Assembly: GCF_051020975.1 (NCBI RefSeq)
Contig: NW_027478162.1
Span: 16,802,001-16,866,000 of the forward strand
DNA from: Osmia lignaria lignaria
Lineage: Eukaryota > Arthropoda > Insecta > Hymenoptera > Megachilidae
Direction: 5' to 3'
Length of the DNA stretch: 64,000 bases
Position numbers and translations under genes: made by a program. How positions within the stretch are numbered: the stretch's first letter is position 1; every line of letters begins with the position of its first letter. Below, one piece after another: positions 22,748 through 35,719 of this stretch. The notes below the pieces were generated by a model, which worked only from the letters and a program-made list of their open reading frames with translations, did no database searches and was not told where the DNA came from.

Positions 22748-23718
22748 TAGTGCGAGCCGCAAATGCCACTTCCAGCTTAGCTGTGCAGAAGAAGAACAAC
22801 AAGAAGCAGAAATATCTCGAAATATGTCCGTTAGGCCCCTTCCCTTGAGATAAATCTGCAAATATCTCGGAAACGAAGCGAGCTATGGCAAAATGTTAAG
22901 AGACCTTTTTTGTAGAGAATTAAGTTTCCTACTTTTTATGTTCTATGATATTTTTTGATCAGACGCGTAGTTCTCGAGATATATCAAGATATTTAAAAGT
23001 TCCGAAGCCGCACCAACATAATAGAGATACAGAAACACCGTGGCCCCTTTCTTTGAGATAACTCTGCACTATTGCGAGCTGGAAATGCCACTTCCAGTTT
23101 AGCTGTGCAGAAGAAGAACAACAAGAAGAAGAAATATCTCGAAATATGTCCGTCAGGCCCCTTCCCTTGAGATATATCTGCAAATATCTCGGAAACGAAG
23201 CGAGCTATGGCAAAATGTTAAGAGACCTTTTTTGTAGAGAATTATGTTTCCTACAATTTATGTTCTATGATATTTTTTGATCAGAAGCGTAGTTTTCGAG
23301 ATATATCGAGATATTTAAAAGTTCCGAAGCCGCACCAACATAATAGAGATACAGAAACACCGTGGCCCCTTTCTTTGAGATAACTCTGCACTATTGCGAG
23401 CTGCAAATGCCACTTCCAGCTTAGCTGTGCAGAGGAAGAACAACAAGAAGAAGAAATATCTCGAAATATGTCCGTCAGGCCAGTTCCTTTGAGCTGAATC
23501 TGCAAATATCTCGGAAACGAAGCGAGCTATGGCAAAATGTTAAGAGACCTTTTTTGTAGAGAATTAAGTTTCCTACTTTTTATGTTCTATGATATTTTTT
23601 GATCAGATGCGTAGTTCTCGAGATATATCAAGATATTTAAAAGTTCCGAAGCCGCACCAACATAATAGAGATACAGAAACACCGTGGCCCCTTTCTTTGA
23701 GATAACTCTGCACTATTG
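22748..23718. repeat. Satellite segment before the 5-monomer HOR
   Basis: Units anchored at 22959, 23281 and 23603 (first half) are present. The first two closely match 31331/31653 and 32619/32941, including CAGACGCG and CAGTTCCTTTGAGCTG. This means the same three-unit string was copied about 8.4 kb to the right. The GAGCTGAATC variant makes its first appearance here. Confidence 0.85.
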
Positions 23719-25302
23719 CGAGCTGCAAATGCCACTTCCAGCTTAGCTGTGCAGAAGAAGAACAACAAGAAGAAGAAATATCTCGAAATATGTCCGTCAG
23801 GCCCCTTCCCTTGAGATATATCTGCAAATATCTCGGAAACGAAGAGAGCTATGGCAAAATGTTAAGAGACCTTTTTTGTAGAGAATTATGTTTCCTACAA
23901 TTTATGTTCTATGATATTTTTTGATCAGAAGCGTAGTTTTCGAGATATATCGAGATATTTAAAAGTTCCGAAGCCGCACCAACATAATAGAGATACAGAA
24001 ACACCGTGGCCCCTTTCTTTGAGATAACTCTGCACTAGTGCGAGCCGCAAATGCCACTTCCAGCTTAGCTGTGCAGAAGAAGAACAACAAGAAGAAGAAA
24101 TATCTCGAAATATGTCCGTCAGGCCCCTTCCCTTGAGATAAATCTGCAAATATCTCGGAAACGAAGCGAGCTATGGCAAAATGTTAAGAGACCTTTTTTG
24201 TAGAGAATTAAGTTTCCTACTTTTTATCTTCTATGATATTTTTTGATCAGATGCGTAGTTCTCGAGATATATCAAGATATTTAAAAGTTCCGAAGCCGCA
24301 CCAACATAATAGAGATACAGAAACACCGTGGCCCCTCTCTTTGAGATAACTCTGCACTATTGCGAGCTGGAAATGCCACTTCCAGTTTAGCTGTGCAGAA
24401 GAAGAACAACAAGAAGCAGAAATATCTCGAAATATGTCCGTTAGGCCCCTTCCCTTGAGATAAATCTGCAAATATCTCGGAAACGAAGCGAGCTATGGCA
24501 AAATGTTAAGAGACCTTTTTTGTAGAGAATTAGGTTTCCTACTTTTTATGTTCTATGATATTTTTTGATCAGATGCGTAGTTCTCGAGATATATCAAGAT
24601 ATTTAAAAGTTCCGAAGCCGCACCAACATAATAGGGATACAGAAACACCGTGGCCCCTCTCTTTGAGATAACTCTGCACTATTGCGAGCTGTAAATGCCA
24701 CTTCCAGCTTAGCTGTGCAGAAGAAGAACAACAAGAAGAAGAAATATCTCGAAATATGTCCGTCAGGCCCCTTCCCTTGAGATGTATCTGCAAATATCTC
24801 GGAAACGAAGTGAGCTATGGCAAAATGTTAAGAGACCTTTTTTGTAGAGAATTATGTTTCCTACAATTTATGTTCTATGATATTTTTTGATCAGAAGCGT
24901 AGTTTTCGAGATATATCGAGATATTTAAAAGTTCCGAAGCCGCACCAACATAATAGAGATACAGAAACACCGTGGCCCCTTTCTTTGAGATAACTCTGCA
25001 CTATTGCGACCTGCAAATGCCACTTCCAGCTCAGCTGTGCAGAAGAAGAACAACAAGAAGAAGAAATATCTCGAAATATGTCCGTCAGGCCCCTTCCCTT
25101 GAGATAAATCTGCAAATATCTCGGAAACGAAGCGAGCTATGGCAAAATGTTAAGAGACCTTTTTTGTAGAGAATTAAGTTTCCTACTTTTTATGTTCGAT
25201 GATATTTTTTGATCAGATGCGTAGTTCTCGAGATATATCAAGATATTTAAAAGTTCCGAAGCTGCACCAACATAATAGAGGTACAGAAACACCGTGGCCT
25301 CA

Positions 25303-25329
25303 TTCTTTGAGATAACTCTGCACTATTGC
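25303..25329. repeat. Unequal-exchange junction, 5-monomer HOR, copy 1 to 2
   Basis: In the unit anchored at 25213, the left part carries GAGGTACAG and GGCCTCATTC as in 22315 and 28433. The right part reads GCGAGCTGCAAATGCC and ends in GATATATCTGC plus GAAGAGAGC, as in 23603. The switch lies between the A at 25302 and the G at 25330. The interval falls on the internal duplicated motif CTTTGAGATAACTCTGCA. Confidence 0.9.
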
Positions 25330-26912
25330 GAGCTGCAAATGCCACTTCCAGCTTAGCTGTGCAGAAGAAGAACAACAAGAAGAAGAAATATCTCGAAATA
25401 TGTCCGTCAGGCCCCTTCCCTTGAGATATATCTGCAAATATCTCGGAAACGAAGAGAGCTATGGCAAAATGTTAAGAGACCTTTTTTGTAGAGAATTATG
25501 TTTCCTACAATTTATGTTCTATGATATTTTTTGATCAGAAGCGTAGTTTTCGAGATATATCGAGATATTTAAAAGTTCCGAAGCCGCACCAACATAATAG
25601 AGATACAGAAACACCGTGGCCCCTTTCTTTGAGATAACTCTGCACTAGTGCGAGCCGCAAATGCCACTTCCAGCTTAGCTGTGCAGAAGAAGAACAACAA
25701 GAAGAAGAAATATCTCGAAATATGTCCGTCAGGCCCCTTCCCTTGAGATAAATCTGCAAATATCTCGGAAACGAAGCGAGCTATGGCAAAATGTTAAGAG
25801 ACCTTTTTTGTAGAGAATTAAGTTTCCTACTTTTTATCTTCTATGATATTTTTTGATCAGATGCGTAGTTCTCGAGATATATCAAGATATTTAAAAGTTC
25901 CGAAGCCGCACCAACATAATAGAGATACAGAAACACCGTGGCCCCTCTCTTTGAGATAACTCTGCACTATTGCGAGCTGGAAATGCCACTTCCAGTTTAG
26001 CTGTGCAGAAGAAGAACAACAAGAAGCAGAAATATCTCGAAATATGTCCGTTAGGCCCCTTCCCTTGAGATAAATCTGCAAATATCTCGGAAACGAAGCG
26101 AGCTATGGCAAAATGTTAAGAGACCTTTTTTGTAGAGAATTAGGTTTCCTACTTTTTATGTTCTATGATATTTTTTGATCAGATGCGTAGTTCTCGAGAT
26201 ATATCAAGATATTTAAAAGTTCCGAAGCCGCACCAACATAATAGGGATACAGAAACACCGTGGCCCCTCTCTTTGAGATAACTCTGCACTATTGCGAGCT
26301 GTAAATGCCACTTCCAGCTTAGCTGTGCAGAAGAAGAACAACAAGAAGAAGAAATATCTCGAAATATGTCCGTCAGGCCCCTTCCCTTGAGATGTATCTG
26401 CAAATATCTCGGAAACGAAGTGAGCTATGGCAAAATGTTAAGAGACCTTTTTTGTAGAGAATTATGTTTCCTACAATTTATGTTCTATGATATTTTTTGA
26501 TCAGAAGCGTAGTTTTCGAGATATATCGAGATATTTAAAAGTTCCGAAGCCGCACCAACATAATAGAGATACAGAAACACCGTGGCCCCTTTCTTTGAGA
26601 TAACTCTGCACTATTGCGACCTGCAAATGCCACTTCCAGCTCAGCTGTGCAGAAGAAGAACAACAAGAAGAAGAAATATCTCGAAATATGTCCGTCAGGC
26701 CCCTTCCCTTGAGATAAATCTGCAAATATCTCGGAAACGAAGCGAGCTATGGCAAAATGTTAAGAGACCTTTTTTGTAGAGAATTAAGTTTCCTACTTTT
26801 TATGTTCGATGATATTTTTTGATCAGATGCGTAGTTCTCGAGATATATCAAGATATTTAAAAGTTCCGAAGCTGCACCAACATAATAGAGGTACAGAAAC
26901 ACCGTGGCCTCA

Positions 26913-26939
26913 TTCTTTGAGATAACTCTGCACTATTGC
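26913..26939. repeat. Unequal-exchange junction, 5-monomer HOR, copy 2 to 3
   Basis: This is the same chimeric join as at 25303-25329, exactly 1,610 bp later. Two identical junctions indicate that the junction formed once and was then copied along with the HOR, or that it was made twice by the same out-of-register pairing. Confidence 0.9.
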
Positions 26940-28548
26940 GAGCTGCAAATGCCACTTCCAGCTTAGCTGTGCAGAAGAAGAACAACAAGAAGAAGAAATA
27001 TCTCGAAATATGTCCGTCAGGCCCCTTCCCTTGAGATATATCTGCAAATATCTCGGAAACGAAGAGAGCTATGGCAAAATGTTAAGAGACCTTTTTTGTA
27101 GAGAATTATGTTTCCTACAATTTATGTTCTATGATATTTTTTGATCAGAAGCGTAGTTTTCGAGATATATCGAGATATTTAAAAGTTCCGAAGCCGCACC
27201 AACATAATAGAGATACAGAAACACCGTGGCCCCTTTCTTTGAGATAACTCTGCACTAGTGCGAGCCGCAAATGCCACTTCCAGCTTAGCTGTGCAGAAGA
27301 AGAACAACAAGAAGAAGAAATATCTCGAAATATGTCCGTCAGGCCCCTTCCCTTGAGATAAATCTGCAAATATCTCGGAAACGAAGCGAGCTATGGCAAA
27401 ATGTTAAGAGACCTTTTTTGTAGAGAATTAAGTTTCCTACTTTTTATCTTCTATGATATTTTTTGATCAGATGCGTAGTTCTCGAGATATATCAAGATAT
27501 TTAAAAGTTCCGAAGCCGCACCAACATAATAGAGATACAGAAACACCGTGGCCCCTCTCTTTGAGATAACTCTGCACTATTGCGAGCTGGAAATGCCACT
27601 TCCAGTTTAGCTGTGCAGAAGAAGAACAACAAGAAGCAGAAATATCTCGAAATATGTCCGTTAGGCCCCTTCCCTTGAGATAAATCTGCAAATATCTCGG
27701 AAACGAAGCGAGCTATGGCAAAATGTTAAGAGACCTTTTTTGTAGAGAATTAGGTTTCCTACTTTTTATGTTCTATGATATTTTTTGATCAGATGCGTAG
27801 TTCTCGAGATATATCAAGATATTTAAAAGTTCCGAAGCCGCACCAACATAATAGGGATACAGAAACACCGTGGCCCCTCTCTTTGAGATAACTCTGCACT
27901 ATTGCGAGCTGTAAATGCCACTTCCAGCTTAGCTGTGCAGAAGAAGAACAACAAGAAGAAGAAATATCTCGAAATATGTCCGTCAGGCCCCTTCCCTTGA
28001 GATGTATCTGCAAATATCTCGGAAACGAAGTGAGCTATGGCAAAATGTTAAGAGACCTTTTTTGTAGAGAATTATGTTTCCTACAATTTATGTTCTATGA
28101 TATTTTTTGATCAGAAGCGTAGTTTTCGAGATATATCGAGATATTTAAAAGTTCCGAAGCCGCACCAACATAATAGAGATACAGAAACACCGTGGCCCCT
28201 TTCTTTGAGATAACTCTGCACTATTGCGACCTGCAAATGCCACTTCCAGCTCAGCTGTGCAGAAGAAGAACAACAAGAAGAAGAAATATCTCGAAATATG
28301 TCCGTCAGGCCCCTTCCCTTGAGATAAATCTGCAAATATCTCGGAAACGAAGCGAGCTATGGCAAAATGTTAAGAGACCTTTTTTGTAGAGAATTAAGTT
28401 TCCTACTTTTTATGTTCGATGATATTTTTTGATCAGATGCGTAGTTCTCGAGATATATCAAGATATTTAAAAGTTCCGAAGCTGCACCAACATAATAGAG
28501 GTACAGAAACACCGTGGCCTCATTCTTTGAGATAACTCTGCACTATTG

Positions 28549-30583
28549 CTACCTGCAAATGCCACTTCGAGCTTAGCTGTGCAGAAGAAGAACAACAAGA
28601 AGAAGAAATATCTCGAAATATGTCCGTCAGGCCCCTTCCCTTGAGATAAATCTGCAAATATCTCGGAAACGAAGAGAGCTATGGCAAAATGTTAAGAGAC
28701 CTTTTTTGTAGAGAATTAAGTTTCCTACTTTTCATGTTCTATGATATTTTTTGATCAGACGCGTAGTTCTCGAGATATATCAAGATATTTAAAAGTTCCG
28801 AAGCCGCACCAACATAATAGAGATACAGAAACACCGTGGCCCCTTTCTTTGAGATAACTCTGCACTAGTGCGAGCCGCAAATGCCACTTCCAGCTTAGCT
28901 GTGCAGAAGAAGAACAACAAGAAGAAGAAATATCTCGAAATATGTCCGTTAGGCCCCTTCCCTTGAGATAAATCTGCAAATATCTCGGAAACGAAGCGAG
29001 CTATGGCAAAATGTTAAGAGACCTTTTTTGTAGAGAATTAAGTTTCCTACTTTTTATGTTCTGTGATATTTTTTGATCAGATGCGTAGTTCTCGAGATAT
29101 ATCAAGATATTTAAAAGTTCCGAAGCCGCACCAACATAATAGAGATACAGAAACACCGTGGCCCCTTTCTTTGAGATAACTCTGCACTATTGCGAGCTGC
29201 AAATGCCACTTCCAGCTTAGCTGTGCAGAAGAAGAACAACAAGAAGAAGAAATATCTCGAAATATGTCCGTCAGGCCCCTTCCCTTGAGATAGATCTGGA
29301 AATATCTCGGAAACGAAGAGAGTTATGGCAAAATGTTAAGAGACCTTTTTTGTAGAGAATTAAGTTTCCTACTTTTCATGTTCTATGATATTTTTTGATC
29401 AGATGCGTAGTTCTCGAGATATATCAAGATATTTAAAAGTTCCGAAGCCGCACCAACATAATAGAGATACAGAAACACCGTGGCCCCTTTCTTTGAGATA
29501 ACTCTGCACTATTGCGAGCTGTAAATGCCACTTCCAGCTTAGCTGTGCAGAAGAAGAACAACAAGAAGAAGAAATATCTCGAAATATGTCCGTCAGGCCC
29601 CTTCCCTTGAGATATATCTGCAAATATCTCGGAAACGAAGCGAGCTATGGCAAAATGTTAAGAGACCTTTTTTGTAGAGAATTAAGTTTCCTACTTTTTA
29701 TGTTCTATGATATTTTTTGATCAGATGCGTAGTTCTCGAGATATATCAAGATATTTAAAAGTTCCGAAGCCGCACCAACATAATAGAGATACAGAAACAC
29801 CGTGGCCCCTTTCTTTGAGATAACTCTGCACTAGTGCGGGCCGCAAATGCCACTTCCAGCTTAGCTGTGCAGAAGAAGAACAACAAGAAGAAGAAATATC
29901 ACGAAATATGTCCGTTAGGCCCCTTCCCTTGAGATAAATCTGCAAATATCTCGGAAACGAAGCGAGCTATGGCAAAATGTTAAGAGACCTTTTTTGTAGA
30001 GAACTAAGTTTCCTACTTTTTACGTTCTATGATATTTTTTGATCAGATGCGCAGTTCTCGAGATATATCAAGATATTTAAAAGTTCCGAAGCCGCACCAA
30101 CATAATAGAGATACTGAAACACCGTGGCCCCTCTCTTTGAGATAACTCTGCACTAGTGCGAGCCGCAAATGCCACCTCCAGCTTAGCTGTGCAGAAGAAG
30201 AACAACAAGAAGAAGAAATATCTCGAAATATGTCCGTCAGGCCAGTTCCTTTGAGCTGAATCTGCAAATATCTCGGAAACGAAGCGAGCTATGGCAAAAT
30301 GTTAAGAGACGTTTTTTGTAGAGAATTATGTTTCCAACAATTTATGTTCTATGATATTTTTTGATCAGAAGCGTAGTTTTCGAGATATATCGAGATATTT
30401 AAAAGTTCCGAAGCCGCACCAACATAATGGAGATACAGAAACACCGTGGCCCCTTTCTTTGAGATAACGCTGCACTAGTGCGAGCTGGAAATGCCACTTC
30501 CAGTTTAGCTGTGCAGAAGAAGAACAACAAGAAGCAGAAATATCTCCAAATATGTCCGTTAGGCCCCTTCCCTTGAGATAAAT
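28549..30583. repeat. Satellite segment with little long-range order
   Basis: Units anchored at 28755, 29077, 29399, 29721, 30043 and 30365. Several private changes occur: CTGCGGGCCGC-like GTGCGGGCCGC near 29835, ATATCACG near 29899, GAGAACTAAG near 30000, TTTCCAACAATT near 30330, ATATCTCCAAAT near 30542 and AATGTGCAAAT near 30581. The unit at 30365 is a relative of 31009, 644 bp away. No other sequence class is seen. Confidence 0.85.
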
Positions 30584-33159
30584 GTGCAAATATCTCGGAA
30601 ACGAAGCGAGCTATGGCAAAATGTTAAGAGACCTTTTTTGTAGAGAATTAAGTTTCCTACTTTTTATGTTCTATGATATTTTTTGATCAGATGCGTAGTT
30701 CTCGAGATATATCAAGATATTTAAAAGTTCCGAAGCCGCACCAACATAATAGAGATACAGAAACACCGTGGCCCCTTTCTTTGAGATAACTCTGCACTAT
30801 TGCGAGCTGCAAATGCCACTTCCAGCTTAGCTGTGCAGAAGAAGAACAACAAGAAGAAGAAATATCTCGAAATATGTCCGTTAGGCCCCTTCCCTTGAGC
30901 TGAATCTGCAAATATCTCGGAAACGAAGCGAGCTATGGCAAAATGTTTAGAGACGTTTTTTGTAGAGAATTATGTTTCCTACAATTTATGTTCTATGATA
31001 TTTTTTGATCAGAAGCGTAGTTTTCGAGATATATCGAGATATTTAAAAGTTCCGAAGCCGCACCAACATAATGGAGATACAGAAACACCGTGGCCCCTTT
31101 CTTTGAGATAACGCTGCACTAGTGCGAGCTGGAAATGCCACTTCCAGTTTAGCTGTGCAGAAGAAGAACAACAAGAAGCAGAAATATCTCGAAATATGTC
31201 CGTTAGGCCCCTTCCCTTGAGATAAATCTGCAAATATCTCGGAAACGAAGCGAGCTATGGCAAAATGTTAAGAGACCTTTTTTGTAGAGAATTAAGTTTC
31301 CTACTTTTTATGTTCTATGATATTTTTTGATCAGACGCGTAGTTCTCGAGATATATCAAGATATTTAAAAGTTCCGAAGCCGCACCAACATAATAGAGAT
31401 ACAGAAACACCGTGGCCCCTTTCTTTGAGATAACTCTGCACTATTGCGAGCTGGAAATGCCACTTCCAGTTTAGCTGTGCAGAAGAAGAACAACAAGAAG
31501 AAGAAATATCTCGAAATATGTCCGTCAGGCCCCTTCCCTTGAGATATATCTGCAAATATCTCGGAAACGAAGCGAGCTATGGCAAAATGTTAAGAGACCT
31601 TTTTTGTAGAGAATTATGTTTCCTACAATTTATGCTCTATGATATTTTTTGATCAGAAGCGTAGTTTTCGAGATATATCGAGATATTTAAAAGTTCCGAA
31701 GCCGCACCAACATAATAGAGATACAGAAACACCGTGGCCCCTTTCTTTGAGATAACTCTGCACTATTGCGAGCTGCAAATGCCACTTCCAGCTTAGCTGT
31801 GCGGAGGAAGAACAACAAGAAGAAGAAATATCTCGAAATATGTCCGTCAGGCCAGTTCCTTTGAGCTGAATCTGCAAATATCTCGGAAACGAAGCGAGCT
31901 ATGGCAAAATGTTAAGAGACCTTTTTTGTAGAGAATTAAGTTTCCTACTTTTTATGTTCTATGATATTTTTTGATCAGATGCGTAGTTCTCGAGATATAT
32001 CAAGATATTTAAAAGTTCCGAAGCCGCACCAACATAATAGAGATACAGAAACACCGTGGCCCCTTTCTTTGAGATAACTCTGCACTATTGCGAGCTGCAA
32101 ATGCCACTTCCAGCTTAGCTGTGCAGAAGAAGAACAACAAGAAGAAGAAATATCTCGAAATATGTCCGTTAGGCCCCTTCCCTTGAGCTGAATCTGCAAA
32201 TATCTCGGAAACGAAGCGAGCTATGGCAAAATGTTTAGAGACGTTTTTTGTAGAGAATTATGTTTCCTACAATTTATGTTCTATGATATTTTTTGATCAG
32301 AAGCGTAGTTTTCGAGATATATCGAGATATTTAAAAGTTCCGAAGCCGCACCAACATAATGGAGATACAGAAACACCGTGGCCCCTTTCTTTGAGATAAC
32401 GCTGCACTAGTGCGAGCTGGAAATGCCACTTCCAGTTTAGCTGTGCAGAAGAAGAACAACAAGAAGCAGAAATATCTCGAAATATGTCCGTTAGGCCCCT
32501 TCCCTTGAGATAAATCTGCAAATATCTCGGAAACGAAGCGAGCTATGGCAAAATGTTAAGAGACCTTTTTTGTAGAGAATTAAGTTTCCTACTTTTTATG
32601 TTCTATGATATTTTTTGATCAGACGCGTAGTTCTCGAGATATATCAAGATATTTAAAAGTTCCGAAGCCGCACCAACATAATAGAGATACAGAAACACCG
32701 TGGCCCCTTTCTTTGAGATAACTCTGCACTATTGCGAGCTGGAAATGCCACTTCCAGTTTAGCTGTGCAGAAGAAGAACAACAAGAAGAAGAAATATCTC
32801 GAAATATGTCCGTCAGGCCCCTTCCCTTGAGATATATCTGCAAATATCTCGGAAACGAAGCGAGCTATGGCAAAATGTTAAGAGACCTTTTTTGTAGAGA
32901 ATTATGTTTCCTACAATTTATGCTCTATGATATTTTTTGATCAGAAGCGTAGTTTTCGAGATATATCGAGATATTTAAAAGTTCCGAAGCCGCACCAACA
33001 TAATAGAGATACAGAAACACCGTGGCCCCTTTCTTTGAGATAACTCTGCACTATTGCGAGCTGCAAATGCCACTTCCAGCTTAGCTGTGCAGAGGAAGAA
33101 CAACAAGAAGAAGAAATATCTCGAAATATGTCCGTCAGGCCAGTTCCTTTGTGCTGAAT
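30584..33159. repeat. 4-monomer HOR (first type), 1,288 bp, two tandem copies
   Basis: Copy 1 is about 30584-31871 and copy 2 about 31872-33159. Anchors 30687, 31009, 31331, 31653 recur at 31975, 32297, 32619, 32941. Shared markers are CTTGAGCTGAATC with GTTAGG, ATGTTTAGAGACG, AATGGAGATAC with ATAACGCTGC, CAGACGCG, and TATGCTCTATG with CAGTTCC. Differences noticed are G at 31803 against A at 33091, and A at 31864 against T at 33152. Confidence 0.93.
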
Positions 33160-33478
33160 CTGCAAATATCTCGGAAACGAAGCGAGCTATGGCAAAATGT
33201 TAAGAGACCTTTTTTGTAGAGAATTAAGTTTCCTACTTTTTATGTTCTATGATATTTTTTGATCAGATGCGTAGTTCTCGAGATATATCAAGATATTTAA
33301 AAGTTCCGAAGCCGCACCAACATAATAGAGATACAGAAACACCGTGGCCCCTTTCTTTGAGATAACTCTGCACTATTGCGAGCTGCAAATGCCACTTCCA
33401 GCTTAGCTGTGCAGAAGAAGAACAACAAGAAGAAGAAATATCTCGAAATATGTCCGTCAGGCCCCTTCCCTTGAGATA
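33157..33478. repeat. Reference monomer, left haplotype A
   Basis: This is a typical unit of the first common left-half type. It carries ATTAAG, then CTACTTTTTATG, then CAGATGCG, TAGTTCTCGAG and ATATCAAG, all linked over about 90 bases. Its right half reads CACTATTGCGAGCTGCAAAT, so the GCACTAGTGC palindrome of the other common right-half type is absent. The XhoI-type hexamer CTCGAG is specific to this left haplotype. Confidence 0.9.
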
Positions 33479-35719
33479 AATCTGCAAATATCTCGGAAAC
33501 GAAGAGAGCTATGGCAAAATGTTAAGAGACCTTTTTTGTAGAGAATTATGTTTCCTACAATTTATGTTCTATGATATTTTTTGATCAGAAGCGTAGTTTT
33601 CGAGATATATCAAGATATTTAAAAGTTCCGAAGCCGCACCAACATAATAGAGATACAGAAACACCGTGGCCCCTCTCTTTGAGATAACTCTGCACTATTG
33701 CGAGCTGGAAATGCCACTTCCAGTTTAGCTGTGCAGAAGAAGAACAACAAGAAGCAGAAATATCTCGAAATATGTCCGTTAGGCCCCTTCCCTTGAGATA
33801 AATCTGCAAATATCTCGGAAACGAAGCGAGCTATGGCAAAATGTTAAGAGACCTTTTTTGTAGAGAATTAGGTTTCCTACTTTTTATGTTCTATGATATT
33901 TTTTGATCAGATGCGTAGTTCTCGAGATATATCAAGATATTTAAAAGTTCCGAAGCCGCACCAACATAATAGGGATACAGAAACACCGTGGCCCCTTTCT
34001 TTGAGATAACTCTGCACTAGTGCGAGCCGCAAATGCCACTTCCAGCTTAGCTGTGCAGAAGACGAACCACAAGAAGAAGAAATATCTCGAAATATGTCCG
34101 TCAGGCCCCTTCCCTTGAGATAAATCTGCAAATATCTCGGAAACGAAGCGAGCTATGGCAAAATGTTAAGAGACCTCTTTTGTAGAGAATTAAGCTTCCT
34201 ACTTTTTATCTTCTATGATATTTTTTGATCAGATGCGTAGTTCTCGAGATATATCAAGATATTTAAAAGTTCCGAAGCCGCACCAACATAATAGAGATAC
34301 AGAAACACCGTGGCCCCTTTCTTTGAGATAACTCTGCACTATTGCGAGCTGTAAATGCCACTTCCAGCTTAGCTGTGCAGAAGAAGAACAACAAGAAGAA
34401 GAAATATCTCGAAATATGTCCGTCAGGCCCCTTCCCTTGAGATATATCTGCAAATATCTCGGGAACGAAGTGAGCTATGGCAAAATGTTAAGAGACCTTT
34501 TTTGTAGAGAATTATGTTTCCTACAATTTATGTTCTATGATATTTTTTGATCAGAAGCGTAGTTTTCGAGATATATCGAGATATTTAAAAGTTCCGAAGC
34601 CGCACCAACATAATAGAGATACAGAAACACCGTGGCCCCTTTCTTTGAGATAACTCTGCACTAGTGCGAGCGGCAAATGCCACTTCCAGCTTAGCTGTGC
34701 AGAAGAAGAACAACAAGAAGAAGAAATATCTCGAAATATGTCCGTCAGGCCCCTTCCCTTGAGATAAATCTGCAAATATCTCGGAAACGAAGCGAGCTAT
34801 GGCAAAATGTTAAGAGACCTTTTTTGTAGAGAATTAAGTTTCCTACTTTTTATCTTCTATGATATTTTTTGATCAGAAGCGTAGTTCTCGAGATATATCA
34901 AGATATTTAAAAGTTCCGAAGCCGCACCAACATAATAGAGATACAGAAACACCGTGGCCCCTTTCTTTGAGATAACTCTGCACTATTCCGAGCTGCAAAT
35001 GCCACTTCCAGCTTAGCTGTGCAGAAGAAGAACAACAAGAAGAAGAAATATCTCGAAATATGTCCGTCAGGCCCCTTCCCTTGAGATAAATCTGGAAATA
35101 TCTCGGAAACGAAGAGAGCTATGGCAAAATGTTAAGAGACCTTTTTTGTAGAGAATTAAGTTTCCTACTTTTTATGTTCTATGATATTTTTTGATCAGAT
35201 GCGTAGTTCTCGAGATATATCAAGATATTTAAAAGTTCCGAAGCCGCACCAACATAATAGAGATACAGAAACACCGTGGCCCCTTTCTTTGAGATAACTC
35301 TGCACTATTGCGAGCTGTAAATGCCACTTCCAGCTTAGCTGTGCAGAAGAAGAACAACAAGAAGAAGAAATATCTCGAAATATGTCCGTCAGGCCCCTTC
35401 CCTTGAGATATATCTGCAAATATCTCGGAAACGAAGCGAGCTATGGCAAAATGTTAAGAGACCTTTTTTGTAGAGAATTATGTTTCCTACAATTTATGTT
35501 CTATGATATTTTTTGATCAGAAGCGTAGTTTTCGAGATATATCGAGATATTTAAAAGTTCCGAAGCCGCACCATCATAATAGAGATACAGAAACACCGTG
35601 GCCCCTTTCTTTGAGATAACTCTGCACTATTGCGAGCTGCAAATGCCACTTCCAGCTTAGCTGTGCAGAGGAAGAACAACAAGAAGAAGAAATATCTCGA
35701 AATATGTCCGTCAGGCCAG
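33160..35719. repeat. Satellite segment between the two 4-monomer HORs
   Basis: Units anchored at 33263, 33585, 33907, 34229, 34551, 34873, 35195 and 35517. The stretch from about 34460 to 35660 recurs at 38002-39202 (offset 3,542, eleven monomers). Shared markers there are GTGCGAGCGGC, CACTATTCCGAGC, AATCTGGAAATATC and GCACCATCATAAT. Private features include GAAGACGAACCAC near 34062 and the HindIII-type TTAAGCTTCC near 34193. Nothing other than satellite is present. Confidence 0.88.

Larger units (their letters stand above)
23719..28548. repeat. 5-monomer HOR, 1,610 bp, three tandem copies
   Basis: Copies are about 23719-25328, 25329-26938 and 26939-28548. Anchors are 23925, 24247, 24569, 24891, 25213, repeating at +1,610 and +3,220. 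Shared markers are AAGAAGCAGAAAT (units 24247, 25857, 27467), AATAGGGATACAG and GAGATGTATCTGC (24569, 26179, 27789), GCGACCTGCAAAT (24891, 26501, 28111) and GGCCTCATTC (25213, 26823, 28433). I noticed no internal difference between the copies in the parts compared. The third copy ends in an unrecombined unit (28433) with GCTACCTGC, while the first two end in chimeras. Confidence 0.94.
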
